NCBI GenBank assembly: GCA_013339765.2
Contig: JABSTR010000955.1
Span: 1 to 64,000 of the forward strand
Source of the DNA: Haemaphysalis longicornis
Lineage: Eukaryota; Arthropoda; Arachnida; Ixodida; Ixodidae
Reading direction: 5' to 3'
Length of the DNA stretch: 64,000 bases
Below the pieces are notes generated by a model. That model saw nothing but the letters and a program-made list of their open reading frames with translations. It searched no databases and was not told the DNA's origin. The position numbers were made by a program, and so were the translations under genes. Each line of letters opens with the position of its first letter. The stretch's first letter is position 1. Shown here one piece after another: positions 1 through 12,720 of the stretch.

Positions 1-400
1 GGTAAAAAATGAATTAGATTCGAGGAAGTCTACAAGGTTAGAAAATAAGATGTGTTCTAATATTTTGCACGGTATACTGGTAAGGGATATAGGTCGGTAA
101 TTTAGTGGGTCATGGCGGTTGCCAGCTTTGAAAAATGGAGTCACCTTCCCGATCTTCCATTCAGCGGCAGGCAACCTTGGTCGAGTGACTGTTGAAAGAT
201 CATTGTTAGTATAACCGATGAATAAACACACGTACTCTTTAAGAACTTCGGGTCAATTTGGTCACAACCAGGAGCTGAAGACGATTTTAAGGACCTAATT
301 ATCGCTTCAACACCACTAGAAACAATAAATATTGGAGGCATAACGGGATAGGGAAAGGGTTCTGCACGAGGTAAAACATCATATGCATCAACAGAAAAGT
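1..400 (-). pseudogene. LINE reverse-transcriptase fragment
   Basis: The minus strand encodes EAIIRSLKSSSAPGCDQI, DPKFLKSTCVY and TMIFQQSLDQGCLP, the N-terminal part of a non-LTR reverse transcriptase (the xLKxxSAPGxDxIxxxxLK and FxxSLxxGxxP blocks). A frame change at about 140 breaks the match, and the other frame continues toward the window edge with material resembling the YRPISLTS block. It is cut by the window start and decayed. The clade (CR1/Jockey-like) is a guess. Confidence 0.65.
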
Positions 401-509
401 GAGAGGAAAAAACATCGTTTAGAACGCTCGCACATAATTGAGAAGGAATTAGATGTCCACTAGCGTATTCTAGGGTGATTGGCGTCTTCTAGAGTGATAG
501 GGTAGAGAG

Positions 510-690
510 GACTAGTACCGACTATGCATCCACGAGTACTGTATACTCATCAGTACTCATACTCGTGAGTAATCAGACTCATGAGTAGTGTACTCACGAG
601 TAGTGAACTTACCCCTGTACTCAATCGTCATCGTACTCACTCGCGAGTTTGAGTACAAATGAGTGTACTCACAAGTGAGTACACCGACCT
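510..690. repeat. GAGTAC/GTACTC-rich low-complexity repeat
   Basis: About 180 bp made of variants of actcatgagtact and gtactcacgagt, in both orientations. It could form many short hairpins. Origin unknown. Confidence 0.6.
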
Positions 691-734
691 ATGAAAGAGC
701 ATGCCACACCAAAGCCTAGCAAAACGAACCTTCG

Positions 735-840
735 GCGCAAGATTGGCGCAGATTGCTTGAAATCAGTCCTTGTAGCAGGATTTACCTCGGCACAGTTGGG
801 CGCAATTCGCGCAGCTATCACATTACTGCAGTCCTGCACC
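735..840. mobile_element. End fragment of the GGCGCA-repeat element family
   Basis: Contains the family's right-end motif series (ggcgcaagattggcgcag, then ttgggcgcaattcgcgcag) and ends in a degenerate CAGTA-type terminus (catta-ctgca). No matching left end was found, so it is truncated. Confidence 0.4.
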
Positions 841-2690
841 CAGTGCCTCACATTTTCTGGCAGTCAACGGTAAAACTGCTCTAACTGAACCACCTTCTCA
901 TGCTCGCCGAAAGCCTTCGCTTCTTTGAGCCACTTTTCCATGCCGGCTATCAACTTTGGGTGTACTCTTTTTCGGCCTCATGGTCTTCTGGCGAAATGCT
1001 TCAGCCAACAGCCCATCCTTCCACAGAAGACTCGATCTGACCTCTTCTTTCCGCAAGCGGGCCATCACGTTGGACGCCTCACCTGACAAAAGCGCGAGTA
1101 ATTGCTGTGGCCAAGTCCCGCGGCTCAACGGGTCCTTCTCGCACGTACTCGAAATTGACAAAAAAAAAACCATGTCCTCTTCTACGTTGAAGGGTCACTC
1201 ATTTGCAACATTTACTGACTGCATGCTGTTGTCACCTTGAAGTTGAGTCTGCGACAATTCCTTCGAGCTTCTTCGGCTTGACATTTTCAATGTTTTTTTC
1301 ATGCATTTCCAATGGCTAGCAGAAAAATCAGTGCAAAGTCATTAATTTTCAATATGTTCTTTCGAGCTTCCAAGCCTTAACACCAGTAGCAGAAACACCA
1401 GGGCAAGCGAAAACTGGTTGTAGACAGCCTGCATTCAATGGCAGTCACAAGACCTTTGCTTCACGCAAGACTTCACCTGGAACATGCATGTACACTTAGC
1501 AAAATGTCGAGCAGGGATAACCTCGCAAGGCGTGCCCCAGGGTGGTGGACTGTTTACGATTATTTATGAACGATGGGGAAGCAAAGATTCCTAGTAGGAT
1601 GGGAAGTTAGGAGTGCCCACTTTTGCCGTGCTTTCAGTAGACTGATCCCAGCCTGCCCTACACGGGAAACCTTTTGACATGCCGCTATGGCGCACGATTA
1701 TGTATTGGGCTCCTACACCTCTGCAGCACGCATCAGTTCTATGGTCTTGCAAGAAATGGGAACCTTCAAAAAGCTCAACAATGAAAAAACGCGACACAAA
1801 CAAAGGGAACACAGGATGAGCACTTATTCCCTTCCCTTCGTTTGTGTCAATTTTTAGTGTTGCACTTTTTCAAGGTTTCGACACGCAATTTCACCAACTA
1901 GCCCAACTCGCCATTTTGCTGCAGCATATTTCCAATGGGGGCCCGAGCAGTGTCTGTCGGCTTGCCCCCACCACAGATCACTAGACTGTATCCTACGGGC
2001 CCTAAAAATGGAGGCGCAGGATCACCACCTCGCAAAGGTGACTCGTTTTGTATAGTTTGTGTAGCAGCGCTGCCCAGCGGACAGAATTCGGGCCGTCAGC
2101 ATGCACAAAGGCTAGCAAGTGGGGAAGGGCAGGAGAGGGCAGCGGGAAACTGGCTGTTTTGCCATTTTCAGCTGACGCAATAGGCAGTGTTATACGGGCA
2201 ACGTTGGCCCATCGCGGGGCACCAAAAATGCCACCCAAACAAATCTACAAACAGCCCACAGTCGCCACGCGTGGCACAGGTGCAAGGATCACTCGTGCCA
2301 TCGACAGCCACAACACCGCATAAAACCAAGCGAGTTTTCTTCACAGGCACCACAAGCGATACCTCAGTGGATGCTGCCAGTGACCATAGGCAGGTTTCAA
2401 CTGCACAAGACGACACCGGGGACAGGACTACACCGCACCTGACAACTTTGGTGGCCTCGTCTGTTTCTTGCTCTCGTCCAGGCTCTCTTCTTGCGCAGTT
2501 GAAACCATGACTCCAACCAGCCCGACAAGGCATTTGAAGCAAAACACTTGGCCGGAGTGGCTCTGTTCCTCTTGTCCCAAGTGCCATCTGCAGACAGCAC
2601 AGGCAAGCACCTCAAGGCAGACCGCGTAGCACGCAGGGAGGGCCTTTATTGCATAGCGAGAGCCAGGTGAAGAAGCAAGGCCAGAAGGTT
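840..2690. other. Unassigned intergenic stretch
   Basis: No recognised gene or full element. Several short reading frames overlap on both strands (around 900-1240 and 1930-2710) without any motif, so I treat them as chance. It lies downstream of the host gene's putative polyadenylation site. Confidence 0.4.
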
Positions 2691-4812
2691 TGTATACAAC
2701 TGCCACATTTATTTCCGTACATTAGGTGGTACACATAAAAGAAAACGTATGGGGAGTGAATCCCAGTCATCACCGTGCCTGGGGCCAGTGTCAACACACA
2801 AACAGCAGCGGCCAAGAGCCCGGCCTCACCACCACTGTGCGCGCACAATGCATTGGGGAAGGGCGACTGCAAGTGTGTGCCCGGCCGTCCATGGAAACCG
2901 CTTCGTCACTTCTCCGAAGCAGGAGGCACACACACACACGCACACACTGAAAGGATGAGCTTTTCTTTTGGATGGTCGAGTCGGTCGTGACATTAGGTGC
3001 CTGGTTTGTACTTCATGAAAACAAAACATAACATCACCACACAGCCTGTGTTTGCCGGCCACACACACACTACGATGTAAAGGCGCTGCACTGCTCTCTT
3101 GCAGCCGCAAAACCCAGTAGAAGGAAAAAAACTCTGTGTCAGCAACACTGCCTGAAAAAAACTGCCTGGGGACAACTCTCATAAATAGTGTCTGCACATT
3201 GCAGTTACGGCCCAACCCATGCACATCAAAGTTATCAAACCACCGCATCCATATGCCACCCAATTACGCAATATGAGGACAATACATACTGCACAAGGAC
3301 AATGAGCACTCACAATCAGATTGCTAGCTAGCTAAAAACGATGCAAACAAAAAGGCCCATTTACGCAGCTTGATCGCATTACAAAGTAAGGTTTGCTCTC
3401 TCGTTGCAGCATTTTCCATCTTACTCCTCACACTACAGCTTTTCCACGGGGATCCCAAATCGGATAAGGGCAATTTCATTCAACTTGACACTGTCAATTA
3501 CAAAATTGCAACATTGAATAGATCGACACCACTATGTTGAACACACCGATTGCAATTGCTGATGGCTTGACTAGAACATCTGATGCAAGGCCCAAAAGCA
3601 AATATCAATTTTGATTGATTCCTCTTCCCACCTCAAGCCGGGGAACAATACAACGATGTTGGGTCTCCACTCAAACGCCCGCTGCTCTACACAGCAGTAC
3701 GCAAGGCGTATAAAAACAGGCAGACAATGTTCGGGAACAAGACCTCTGCTAGGCAGCAACAAAGCAAGGGCTTTGTAAAACCAAGCACTTTCACGCAAAA
3801 TGTCCACACTCGTGAGCAAGGCTATGAAATGAAAGGAACCTGTGCGTCTTCCCGGGAAGGCCCACAGAAGCAGAGGCAACGGAGGGGAGGAGAAAACCAG
3901 GGACCGTCGAGGCTTCTGCAGCACGGCAGTTCCACTGAACACTGCAGGCAGCCTCCACATGCAACTCGCGCGCACTCTTATAAAATAGCATGCAGCCGAC
4001 AAGTTACCCTAACAGCCTACTGTTTGAAACAAAAATGCCCCACTTCCCACTGTTCTGTATAAAACACCCACCATGCCTAACCTGCAGTTAAGGGCGGCAT
4101 ACCACCTCAAGAGCATGCCTCGCCACGGCACTGAAATCCGCTTAGTCAAGGGATGCACAGAACCGCCCCACAGCGTCCTGGTAAGCACCACTGGCACCTC
4201 TTCTGGCCTGCAGTGTGGACGTGCTGCCCCACTCGAACCAGATTGAGATCTTTTACATGCTTTTTGTTTTGTTGCTGAACAGAGAGCTGTAAACAGTGTG
4301 GTGCACATGTGCCATCACAAGAGTGCGACTACTGCTGGGTCCAACGGCTAGGCCGTGCAGGACGGGGGCACTGTTTGGGGGGGCATGAGTGTGACCCAGG
4401 CACCGCCCCTTCATTTTGTTTTGATCCTTGGGACTGAGGTGCAAGAGGTGGCAAGAAGAGCTTGTTTGCTCCCACAGCAACCCAACGGGAGGGACACGCG
4501 GTACACTCGCACAAACGTCTCTTACACAAGCCCCGCCCGCCTCCCGCTGTCGCAAACTGCAGGGCCAATACTCGACTCCCACCCCCAGCAGGGATACCGA
4601 TAGCAGGCCTAGGGCGCCCAGCTTCCTCTCACCAAAGGGGAAATGCCACCGCGGCGGGCACGCGTCGCAAAGCAGCCGCCACAACTGCGAGGCACCGGGA
4701 CTGCGGGCGGCCAGGAGGGAAAGAGGCCTTTGAGGACGACCCAGGGGCACTACGGGGGGTCAACCAAAGGGCCAGTGGGGAGGGGGCGGCGCAGGGGGGG
4801 TGGGGGCACTGC
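2690..4812 (-). other. Probable 3' UTR of the host gene
   Basis: Between the TGA of exon F and the AATAAA at 2708-2713 there are about 2.1 kb with no transposon I recognise, in contrast to the introns. It holds CA/TG microsatellites at 2927-2946 and 3061-3070. No reading frame in it has a supported identity. Confidence 0.4.
2708..2713 (-). promoter_or_regulatory. Polyadenylation signal AATAAA
   Basis: The minus strand reads AATAAA here, followed by a T/G-rich stretch (tgtggcagttgtatac), which suits a cleavage site 10-30 nt further on. I saw no earlier AATAAA between exon F and this point. Confidence 0.4.
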
Positions 4813-4944
4813 TCAGGGGGCGCTGCAGAAGGCCAGGCGAGCCTGCCGCGCTCCTTCGCTGAGCGGCTGCAGCAGCCGCAGGCTCTCCGAGCTGAACCAG
4901 GCAGGCGAGTGGGCCGGCGCCTGGGCGGGCACGCCTTCCTCCGC
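4813..4944 (-). CDS. Probable last coding exon F of the host gene
   Basis: After a good pyrimidine tract and acceptor (cctcatgtgttgtgcag) the phase-0 frame encodes 43 residues, from AEEGVPAQAPAHSPAWF to LAFCSAP, then TGA. The Ala/Pro-rich start and amphipathic SESLRLLQPLSEGARQARL match the style of exons D and E. The gene's last clear upstream exon ends in phase 0 if the weak GC donor at 13403/13402 is used (aag then gccagt). That link is inference. Downstream, in transcript direction, lies 2.1 kb of sequence without recognisable transposons, ending in an AATAAA, as expected for a 3' UTR. If exon E instead ends at its own stop (13268), this exon belongs to another gene or another isoform. Confidence 0.5.
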   Translation of the reverse strand, partial: AEEGVPAQAPAHSPAWFSSESLRLLQPLSEGARQARLAFCSAP

Positions 4945-5005
4945 CTGCACAACACATGAGGGAGGGGCCGCTCAGCTGCCACGCATGTGCCACACTGCCT
5001 GTTAA

Positions 5006-7950
5006 GGGGGGACGCGGCTTTCAACTTCGGAAAAATGACCAAAACATCGTTTTTTTGAAACCCACATATTCGGCTTCTATGTTTCCTATTCTGTGCGCCG
5101 GCGAAGTTTTTACGCTGAAAAGCGTCGCAAAGTGGCATAAAAAAATACTTTTGTCAGGCGCGGTGACAAACTATCAGCGCAAAGGGGCGAAAAAGCGGCA
5201 ATTTTCAGAGCGCTCTATCTCCGCAACGGTGCCACCGGGCGCGGCCATTTTGATAAGGTTAGATCGGCTGAGCGATCGTCTTTCCGGTTCCGCTCGTCTC
5301 TTGTATCTTCGTTCATTCACAAACGCACAAACGGCAGAAAAAGAAACGACGCACGAACGAAGCTAGAAATAGATGCTGAAGCGCTATTGGTCCTCCGGTC
5401 GGGGCGCAGAACAACGACCCTCCTGATTGGATGTCGCGGGCGCAACGCAAGATGGCGGCCGCCTGAGCTGCGTAGCGAGTGGATTGAGTTCATTTTCGCC
5501 GCTTCGCTCGGCCGAGTTTCAGTTCAATCTGTGGTATTCGACACGCACGTTATCGCGATGGGAATGCCAGAGATAACGGGCCAGATTACGGGAAGTTGTG
5601 TGGCTCGAAAGACGGAGGCCATCGAACGCTTCGTGGTGCACGTGACTCTACCGTCGCCAGAACTTGGAGGGTGATGCGGTGTGCGCGCTTGCGATAGCGG
5701 TTCGTGAAGTGAACTTTTAGTCGGATTTGCGATGTTTTACACGCTTAGTTATTGCTGTGTTTTGACTGTGGGCTCGCTAGCCTTGAGAAAGAAACGGTCG
5801 ACGCGTCAAACGCTGCGGCGCGCACGGCATAGCCGACGCACATTGTAGCATCACATGACTGGGCAACCGGTTACGATTGAACGCCAGTAGTTGTAATTAA
5901 TGCCTGCGACGTTAGATTTAATCTTAAAAGCGACCTGACCAGCCATATCAGGTATAATCAAAGTTCGATATGTCGCGGCAAGCGTGCGCTGCGATGCGCG
6001 CGAGACGTATCACCTTTCTTGTGCAACGTTTCCCGTGCACTTGTAATAATCATGCAAACAGGTTTGAGTTAGTAATATAGGAATAAAAATATGCACTCTG
6101 CGTTAAAAATGTACGTTACTGTGGCAGCATTTAACAGTGATTTTTTTAGGGAAATTATTGCTACCATTGCTTAGGGCCATAATGGCTGTGCTGCGAGAAA
6201 TATTGGATGCCTTGAATGTCAAAAGTAGTACAAAAATATGCTCTTCATTGAAGTTGGGAGTTATGCAGAATACTCTCTCATTTTCATCCTTGTGGTATGC
6301 AAACTTTTGGCAATGAACACCTGCACGTATGAGTACTAAGTTGCTGTGCCAGGCAAGATAAAACATAAAAAAAGCCAAAAATGTTCAAATTTAAGTAAAA
6401 AAAATGCTTAACTTGTTGCCATGGTGACAACACTGCAAAAGGAGGTTGTCCAGTGCGATACAGCCAACCAGCTAACCTACCGTAAAATACCCATCAAGCG
6501 CCCCCTAAGCATTTTCCCGGAATTTAGAATTTCTGTACACGACCAAGCAAGCGCCCCCTCCCACTTCCCGCCATTCAGAAAGCGTTTTTTTTTTTCAGGC
6601 TTTTGGATGCCACAGTGTTCAAAGCCGATGCCGAATCCAATACAATCCAAGTCGTCGCTGCTACGAGAACGCGTTATCAGTCATCGCCGCGATTTTTTCG
6701 GGAGCGGTTGTCTTTGTTCACTATGCATTCATACACGGTTTTTAAAAAGGAAGCTCGAAGTAGTGGACTGGCATCGGAAAAATGGCAGAAACGTGCACCT
6801 CACTTCTCGCGTGTTCAAATAGGATGGTTAAAGTATACGTGAGTGGGATAAGAACTACGAAGTTTTGCTGCAACAAAACTTCCTTGTCCCCTAGGACCCT
6901 GACGAGCTGCAGACCGAGGGCCTGAACCTTATTTTGGGATCGAATTCTGAAGAATCGTTTTGCGGATTTAGCAGTGATTGAAGTGAATGTGAAAATTTAC
7001 GTTTTTAGCATTGCCTAGAAGTGTCATGACTCATAAATAAACATTTTTCATAATGAAGGCTACAGTGCCTTTCTCGCGATCACCGCCATTTTGTGCCGCC
7101 ATCTTGAATTTGGGGCCCGATCCGAATAAGGGCCCCCTCCCTATCTCTAAGCCAATTATCTACAAGTTTTGGGGGGGCGCTTGCTCGGTATTTTACGGTA
7201 CTTTGCATTGAAAGCCCATTGAAACCCATCTTCCCCTCCGTTTGGTTTGCAAAGGGGGTATGTACTCTTCACAGAGGAGCTGAAAATGATGTTTTCTGGA
7301 AAGAGAAAGGCTCTAAAAGGCACTCCAATTTCAAGGCAAGGCCTTCCAGAAGCCCAATGTTCAAAAGGACATGAAAGGCTGCAACCGTGGCGACTTTTGA
7401 TAAGTGAAACCTATGTTGCAACTTCGGAAGCCGTTTTCTCAAGTTTTTTTTGCCACCTATGTCGCTTGTTCCAGGGATTTCTTCGTGACCACTGGGTCTA
7501 TTTTGATTCCGTTTCTTGCATTACATTCCTTGATGAACAGTTCAGGTCGTGACACTTTTGGTTTTCCAGATTTGTTTTTTGTGACTTTTTTATTCAAATA
7601 GTCGTTCACAGCCGACATGCCGTTCACAGTCGTTCACAGTCGACAACCTCTAAAAAAATGAAAACTAAAAAATATTGTTTTGTAAAAAAAAAATTCTAAA
7701 ACTGTCACGACCTCGCCCATTCATTTGGGATTGCAAAGCACTTCGAACAAGTTTTCTATCGTATTTTATAAGTCACTCAAGCTCGGTACAAGCGGAACAG
7801 AAAGAAAATTGAATAAATAAAAAAGTTATCAAAATATTATCTTGAAATTTTTATGGTGTTATCACAGAAGCATTTCCAGTTACTGTGCCAATTTTCATCA
7901 AAATCCACTCAGAAATAAAAAAAGTTGATTTTGAAAGCCACATCCCCCCC
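5006..7950 (+). mobile_element. TTAA-flanked GGGGGG element, copy 1 (with nested insertion)
   Basis: TTAA at 5002-5005 and 7951-7954 flanks inverted ends GGGGGGACGCGGCTTTCAA and ttgaaagccacatccccccc. The body (2945 bp, 2224 without the nested element and its extra TA) matches copy 2 at 19527-21779 almost throughout. No transposase reading frame, so non-autonomous. TTAA target with purine-rich GGG ends fits the Kolobok superfamily better than piggyBac, whose ends normally start CCY; that assignment is inference. It lies in the last intron, just upstream of exon F. Confidence 0.8.
6480..7198. mobile_element. TA-flanked 719-bp element nested in TTAA copy 1
   Basis: Perfect 12-bp inverted ends CCGTAAAATACC and GGTATTTTACGG, followed on each side by a related CAAGCGCCCCC block, with TA on both flanks. 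The paralogous copy 2 reads straight through at 21021-21026 (ctacttt), which is the empty site. Non-autonomous; TA duplication suggests Tc1/mariner/pogo. Confidence 0.85.
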
Positions 7951-7954
7951 TTAA

Positions 7955-8540
7955 ACAGAGCCCCCTTAAACACAGAGCCCCAGCTGGAGTACTACATGGG
8001 GACAGCCACTTTCTGGCTGCATCACAGCAGATAAAATGCAGGAGGGCACCAGCTCCGCTTCACACCCCGGCTCACTCTGAGCTGCAAATATACCCCACCC
8101 ACTTCCTTCCATGCGACCACACCCCCTCGTGCTTCACCTGCTCTGTTTACCTGGCGGCCCCAGTGCAGCGAGCTCTTTGTCACTCGCTCCCCACTGTGCA
8201 ACCTGCTGGCAGCTGTGCTGCACCATGTCTCGGAAACACAATCAAACAGCCCTCTGTCAAAACAACAACAATCGGGGAACACAAACCTTTCCAGAACTAA
8301 CCAACCCAGAAGGAACTGGTTGGGAGTATGACGTTTCTTACCGGGAATGTTTGCTGCACCGTGACTGCGCTCTCTACTTCTTTACTGATATAGGCATTCA
8401 TGGCTCTCCCTAGCGTCCAACCATCCTTGTTGTTAGACGGAGGGGTGCATTTTCTAATTTTGCACGTTTCAGTGTTAAACATCTTTGCTACCACTTGTTC
8501 ATTAGAATGAACTATAAATATGCTGATGTGTGATATTGCT
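7955..8540. other. Unassigned intron sequence
   Basis: Starts with two short TTAAACACAGAGCCCC-like repeats, then unique-looking sequence without a recognised exon or element. Confidence 0.35.
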
Positions 8541-8544
8541 GAGT

Positions 8545-9270
8545 GGGCCTTCCTGGACGTTTGTCTCCTCACTCACGGTGCCCGAGATCACTACAGGAGC
8601 GTTTTTGCGCGCGATTTGTGCGCGTCGGCGTTGCACGCCCGCGGTCGCCTGTGCCTCAATCAGAAAATGACGCGCGACGCGCGGGGCTGTGGGAGGACCT
8701 GACAAGTTGCGCCAATGGGAAGGCGTACGCCTCATGGCAGCAGTTTTGAAAAGGTAGAGAAAGCCTGATGTCTCCGCCAGAGATGCTTAGGCTTAGCACC
8801 CCAGCAGATATTCCATGGACGCTTTCAATAGTGGCACGAACGATGCTTTGTAGTGTTGTCTGCGCCCACATTATTAGCACCTTTTTAAAGAGCGGTTAGA
8901 AGCGGTTGCTCGAGCGCCCCTCACCACATCGCAACCGAAGCCACCGTCATGTTGCCACAGCCGGGCGCACCCCGCGCAGTGTGCGAGTGGCGGCGTCAGT
9001 GCGCCTGTGGAGTGCGCGGCGTGTTTTTGTGAGCAGAAAACAATAGCCCAGCCATTCCTGGAGAAAAGAGGAGAGAGAGCCCATACGTCGCTTGCTCGCC
9101 CGGTAGTCGGGCGCCTCGCCGGCTTGTTTGTATCATCCGCCGGGCCACGCGGGTCCGTTCGTATGAGCCAAAATTTTTCCCATGGCAACTTATGGCAACA
9201 GCACGCCAACGAGAACTCGCTAGCGCGTCAGTGTCAGTCTGCGCGTGTTCTGCAAGCTCGTTCGTCGAGC
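8545..9270 (+). mobile_element. Truncated copy of the CAGTRRA..CTCGATGATAC TA-element family
   Basis: Shares with the copies at 11826, 41625, 44455, 50637 and 61850 the landmarks gtgggaggacctgacaagttgcgcc, tagtggcacgaacgatg and gagcagaaaacaatagccc. Both inverted ends are missing or eroded. No coding capacity. Confidence 0.7.
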
Positions 9271-9469
9271 AGTGACCGTTACGGCCCAAAAATGGTGAGC
9301 TCAGTTTAGATAACAACAGCCAGAAACGAAAAAAAAAAAAAAAATTACAATAAAAAGACATAATTTACCCTCGAGGATTCGAGCTTGCAACTTGCACAAT
9401 AACACACCTAGCACTCCAGACCACTCGGCCACGGCCCAGCGCCGTTGGAAGTATGGCGCATATAATGTA

Positions 9470-10780
9470 CGGTCGAACCTCGATATAACGAAGTAGTACT
9501 TTCCGGAAAAAACTTCGTTTTATCGCGAACTTCGTTGCATCGAGATTTTGCCTTTCAATGACACAGATGATTTATCATGAATATAGTGATTTTACAAATT
9601 ATTTTAGACGAAACTATTAACAAACTGACCGGCGAGCGTTGTATAGTGAACTTATTTCGAAATCTTGACTGATGGTTCGATTTGTAATTGATTGATTGTA
9701 GGGTTTAACGCGCCGACGCAACGCAGGCGATGAGGCGCACCGTCGTGGAGGGCTCCGGATTAATTTTGACCACCTGGGGATCTTTAACGTGCGCCGAAAT
9801 CTCGTGCACATGGGCATTTTTGCTTTTCGCCACCATCAGAAAAGCGGCCGCCGCGGCCGGGAATCGAACCCGCGACCTTGTGCTCAGCAGCGCAACCCCT
9901 TAGCCACTGAGCCACCGCGGCGGGTACTGATGGTTCGAGGTAAAAGATGCCGCGAAACGCGCACCATGCTAGAGCGACTACCCCGGGGCGGGCGCATTCT
10001 GATTCACTGAATACGAAAACGAAACTCAGTGAAACCCAGCGGCAGCCCTCTAATGCGTCAAGCAACACTGGGACCGGTCATGTGCTATTGTGGGCTGATG
10101 GGAACGGGACGCGGGGGAGTCTCCACAAAATGGTGGCACTCAGTTTGTCAGTGCTGAGGCTTTGGGCACAGTGTGCGCTCTGGGGCGGTAAATTGGTACC
10201 GGCTGTCGGCTGCCTGATTACCGCTGGGTCGCTTAGTGCGCTGCGCTAGCTCTGAAGCACGAGTGCTATGCTTACTGGTATTGCGTGATGTCTGCAACTT
10301 TACCAAAAGTTACGCCCCAAGCTGTGCCATTGCTAGCGCGGTGCAAGAGAAGCCTTGCAGTTGTTAATTCTCGAAATAAAAGAAGCTGTGAGTGACCTGG
10401 TTGAAATATCTGGTAAGTTTCTGCGAGCTCTTGTTGAAAGGCTGATCGTTGCTGCTGCAATCGTTAAAAGCTCAACTTATCTACCGTACTTCGAGGAACT
10501 GTGCTGAACTACAAATTTCCCCCCTTGTTTTACTAAACGGTAACGAAGCCTCACTGCAGCTTTTAGAATCTCGTGCAACACTCGTCTGTGGTGTAGTGCA
10601 GGTGCCACACCTGGCACCTGCACAACCATACGTCTGGGGCGCCGCGGACAGATTTTGTTTTTTCTGCGTGTGCCGTCCGTACATCACGATTTTTTATAAA
10701 CCATAATGTTTTTACTTTAATTGTAGTGGAATCTGCTGAAATTTGATTTCTGTGCCTAAAACTACTTCGTTAAATCGAAG
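9470..10780 (+). mobile_element. TA-type element fragment with CGAACCTCGATATAACGAA end
   Basis: The left end CGGTCGAACCTCGATATAACG follows a TA, a terminus of the kind seen in pogo/mariner-like elements. The right end is degenerate (ctacttcgttaaatcgaag near 10743-10763). A SINE is inserted at 9681-9925. No intact transposase. Confidence 0.55.
9681..9925 (-). mobile_element. tRNA-derived SINE, copy 1
   Basis: On the minus strand it starts near ACCCGCCGCGGTGGC, has a box-A-like TGGCTCAGTGG and a box B GGTTCGATTCC, a family body (gatccccaggtggtc) and an (AATC)n tail. Flanked by a 13-bp duplication ACTGATGGTTCGA at 9668-9680 and 9926-9938. Mobilised in trans by a LINE by definition; the partner is unknown. 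It resembles the tick Ruka-type SINEs, by recollection only. Confidence 0.9.
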
Positions 10781-11048
10781 GTAAAAACACATGCACAATC
10801 GCAGAAGCCCGCGAGCGGCCGGAAGGAGACGCCGTTCCCCTTGCTCAGCAGCCAATGTCATGGGTCATGCGGAAATCCAGCCGTCCAATGGGACGGCAGG
10901 GCAGTGAACATGACGTCATTCGGGAGGTGAGAAGAGACACGCAGAGACCGCGCGGGGACTCGACGAGGCGACGACCACCGGACTATTGCGACATGTAGTG
11001 TGCTTGGGCACCGCAAGTGAGGAGATGAGTGTACAGTTTTGCCCCTCC
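10781..11048. other. Unassigned intron sequence
   Basis: About 270 bp of GC-rich sequence with no motif I can name. Confidence 0.3.
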
Positions 11049-11825
11049 CAGTGGTGCCACTGATGAACGGTGATTTGGAGCAATTTTTGTATCAGCAAAT
11101 TATTAATTCTGGAGCAATTTGGAGCACCTAAATGCCAGTTTTGGAGCACCTTGGAGCAACTAAACATCAACTGCTAGATGTGTCCAAAGCATCTCTCAAC
11201 ACTAAAGATTGACCAGTATCGTCCAGTAATTGATGTGTAGGTCGTCATGGAATGCGCTTCAAGGTGCTTTTCCCACATGCGATCACAAATGGACGGCACA
11301 GCTCAAGAATAATGGTCTTCTTGTCCCTACTAGGGGAAGTCTTTTTCAAGGAGTCACTGAAAACGCTTCATAGTTGGCAGGCTCGAACATGCATTAAAAA
11401 TAGCTTTCACAGTCAGCTCTCCCAATAGCCCAAGAATAGCGAAATAGCCAATAAAGAAAAGTTCTACAACCACAAGAAAAAGTAGCCCTATTTGGCTCTT
11501 TATAGCCCGACCTGTCATTCCTGGGGCAATGGGATTTTTTTTTTCCACTTATTTCGAAACAGTCGCTAGAAGTCGCCAGAAGTTTGATGCAATTAAATCC
11601 CCAAGTATCCACGCAATAGCAAAAATGCAACGAAACATAATTTGCAAGGTATTTAGTTCCTTTCTGGTGTGGATAAAAGACAACATGCAACACGATAATG
11701 AATATTGAAATGCTTCGACAAACCTGCCTAGCAAAAAAACAACGCGCCTCTTTTCTAGTTTATTAATTGTTGCGGCAAGCCCTCGTGTTTTACTTTCATT
11801 TTAGTAGATGCAGGCGCTCGCTATC

Positions 11826-12365
11826 AGTCCCCGTGCGCATTTCCAAGCTAGCTGGAAATGTGCACGAGAAATGCGCATGGAGCACTTTTGCATGCGATTC
11901 GTGCGCGTCGGCGTCGCGCGTGCGATTTTTTCACGCCCGCACGCGGCAGTTTCTACCACGCTCAGAAAATGACGCGCGTCGCGCGCGGCAGTGGGAGGAG
12001 CCTGGCGACTTGCGCCAATGGGGAGGCGCGTGCCTCATGGCGGCGGTTTTGAAGCGCTCGAGACAGCCACGGCCGGCTGGCTCCGTCGGCGGTTTTTAGG
12101 CTTACTACCCCGGCAGGTATTGAATGGACGTTTTCACTAGCGACGCGGATGATGTTTTATAGTACCGATTTCGCCCACATTATAAGCTCCTTTACCACAC
12201 AAGCAACTTCGTGCGCGCCTTGAGCGGTGTTTTAGAGAGCGCTTAAAAGTGGTCGCTCGAGCTCCCCACACCACTTCGCGGCCGAAGCCGCCGCCATGTT
12301 GCCACGCCGCACGCAGAGCGCGGGAGCTTACGCGGCGCGTTTTCGCAAGCAGAAAACGCTCCATG
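11826..12365 (+). mobile_element. Truncated TA-element family copy
   Basis: Recognised by the shared body (gtgggaggagcctggcgacttgc, gcacg/gacgcggatgatgtttta, gccgccatgttgcc). Ends lost. Confidence 0.65.
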
Positions 12366-12720
12366 AGGTTCGTGCTTTAGAGAGACTGGCTGTTTTTCAC
12401 GGCCCGCTTCACTTGCGGCGGTCCCCTCCGCGAGCCCAACAAGCGAAGCGAGAGCTTGCAGCCGACCGCGTCACGCATGCCGCGAAACGGCGCTCCCGCT
12501 GGCTCTCGGAGCGGAGAGGGCCGGCAATAAACGCCACCTAAAACTACCTATTGTTTATAGCAGGAAATATTGGAAACTACAACAAGACGGAAAGTTTTTA
12601 ACCGCGGTACGCCAGCGCTGCAATGACTTGCTAGACGAAAACACTGTATCGGCGGTACAGTGACGGCTCCAACCAAACTCACCGTGGAAAACACGATTAC
12701 GGGTGCGAGGGAGTTTAAGT

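Noticed and set aside
2168..2706. Overlapping minus-strand frames of 72-139 residues
   Set aside because: No motif, no splice support and mutually overlapping; chance in GC-rich DNA.
5006..7950. piggyBac assignment from the TTAA target
   Set aside because: Ends start GGGG instead of CCY, and the coding relatives carry a transposase resembling the Mutator-domain/Kolobok type. Not excluded, but less likely.
9681..9925. tRNA gene
   Set aside because: Box A and box B are present but the sequence does not fold into a tRNA and carries a SINE body, tail and target duplication.
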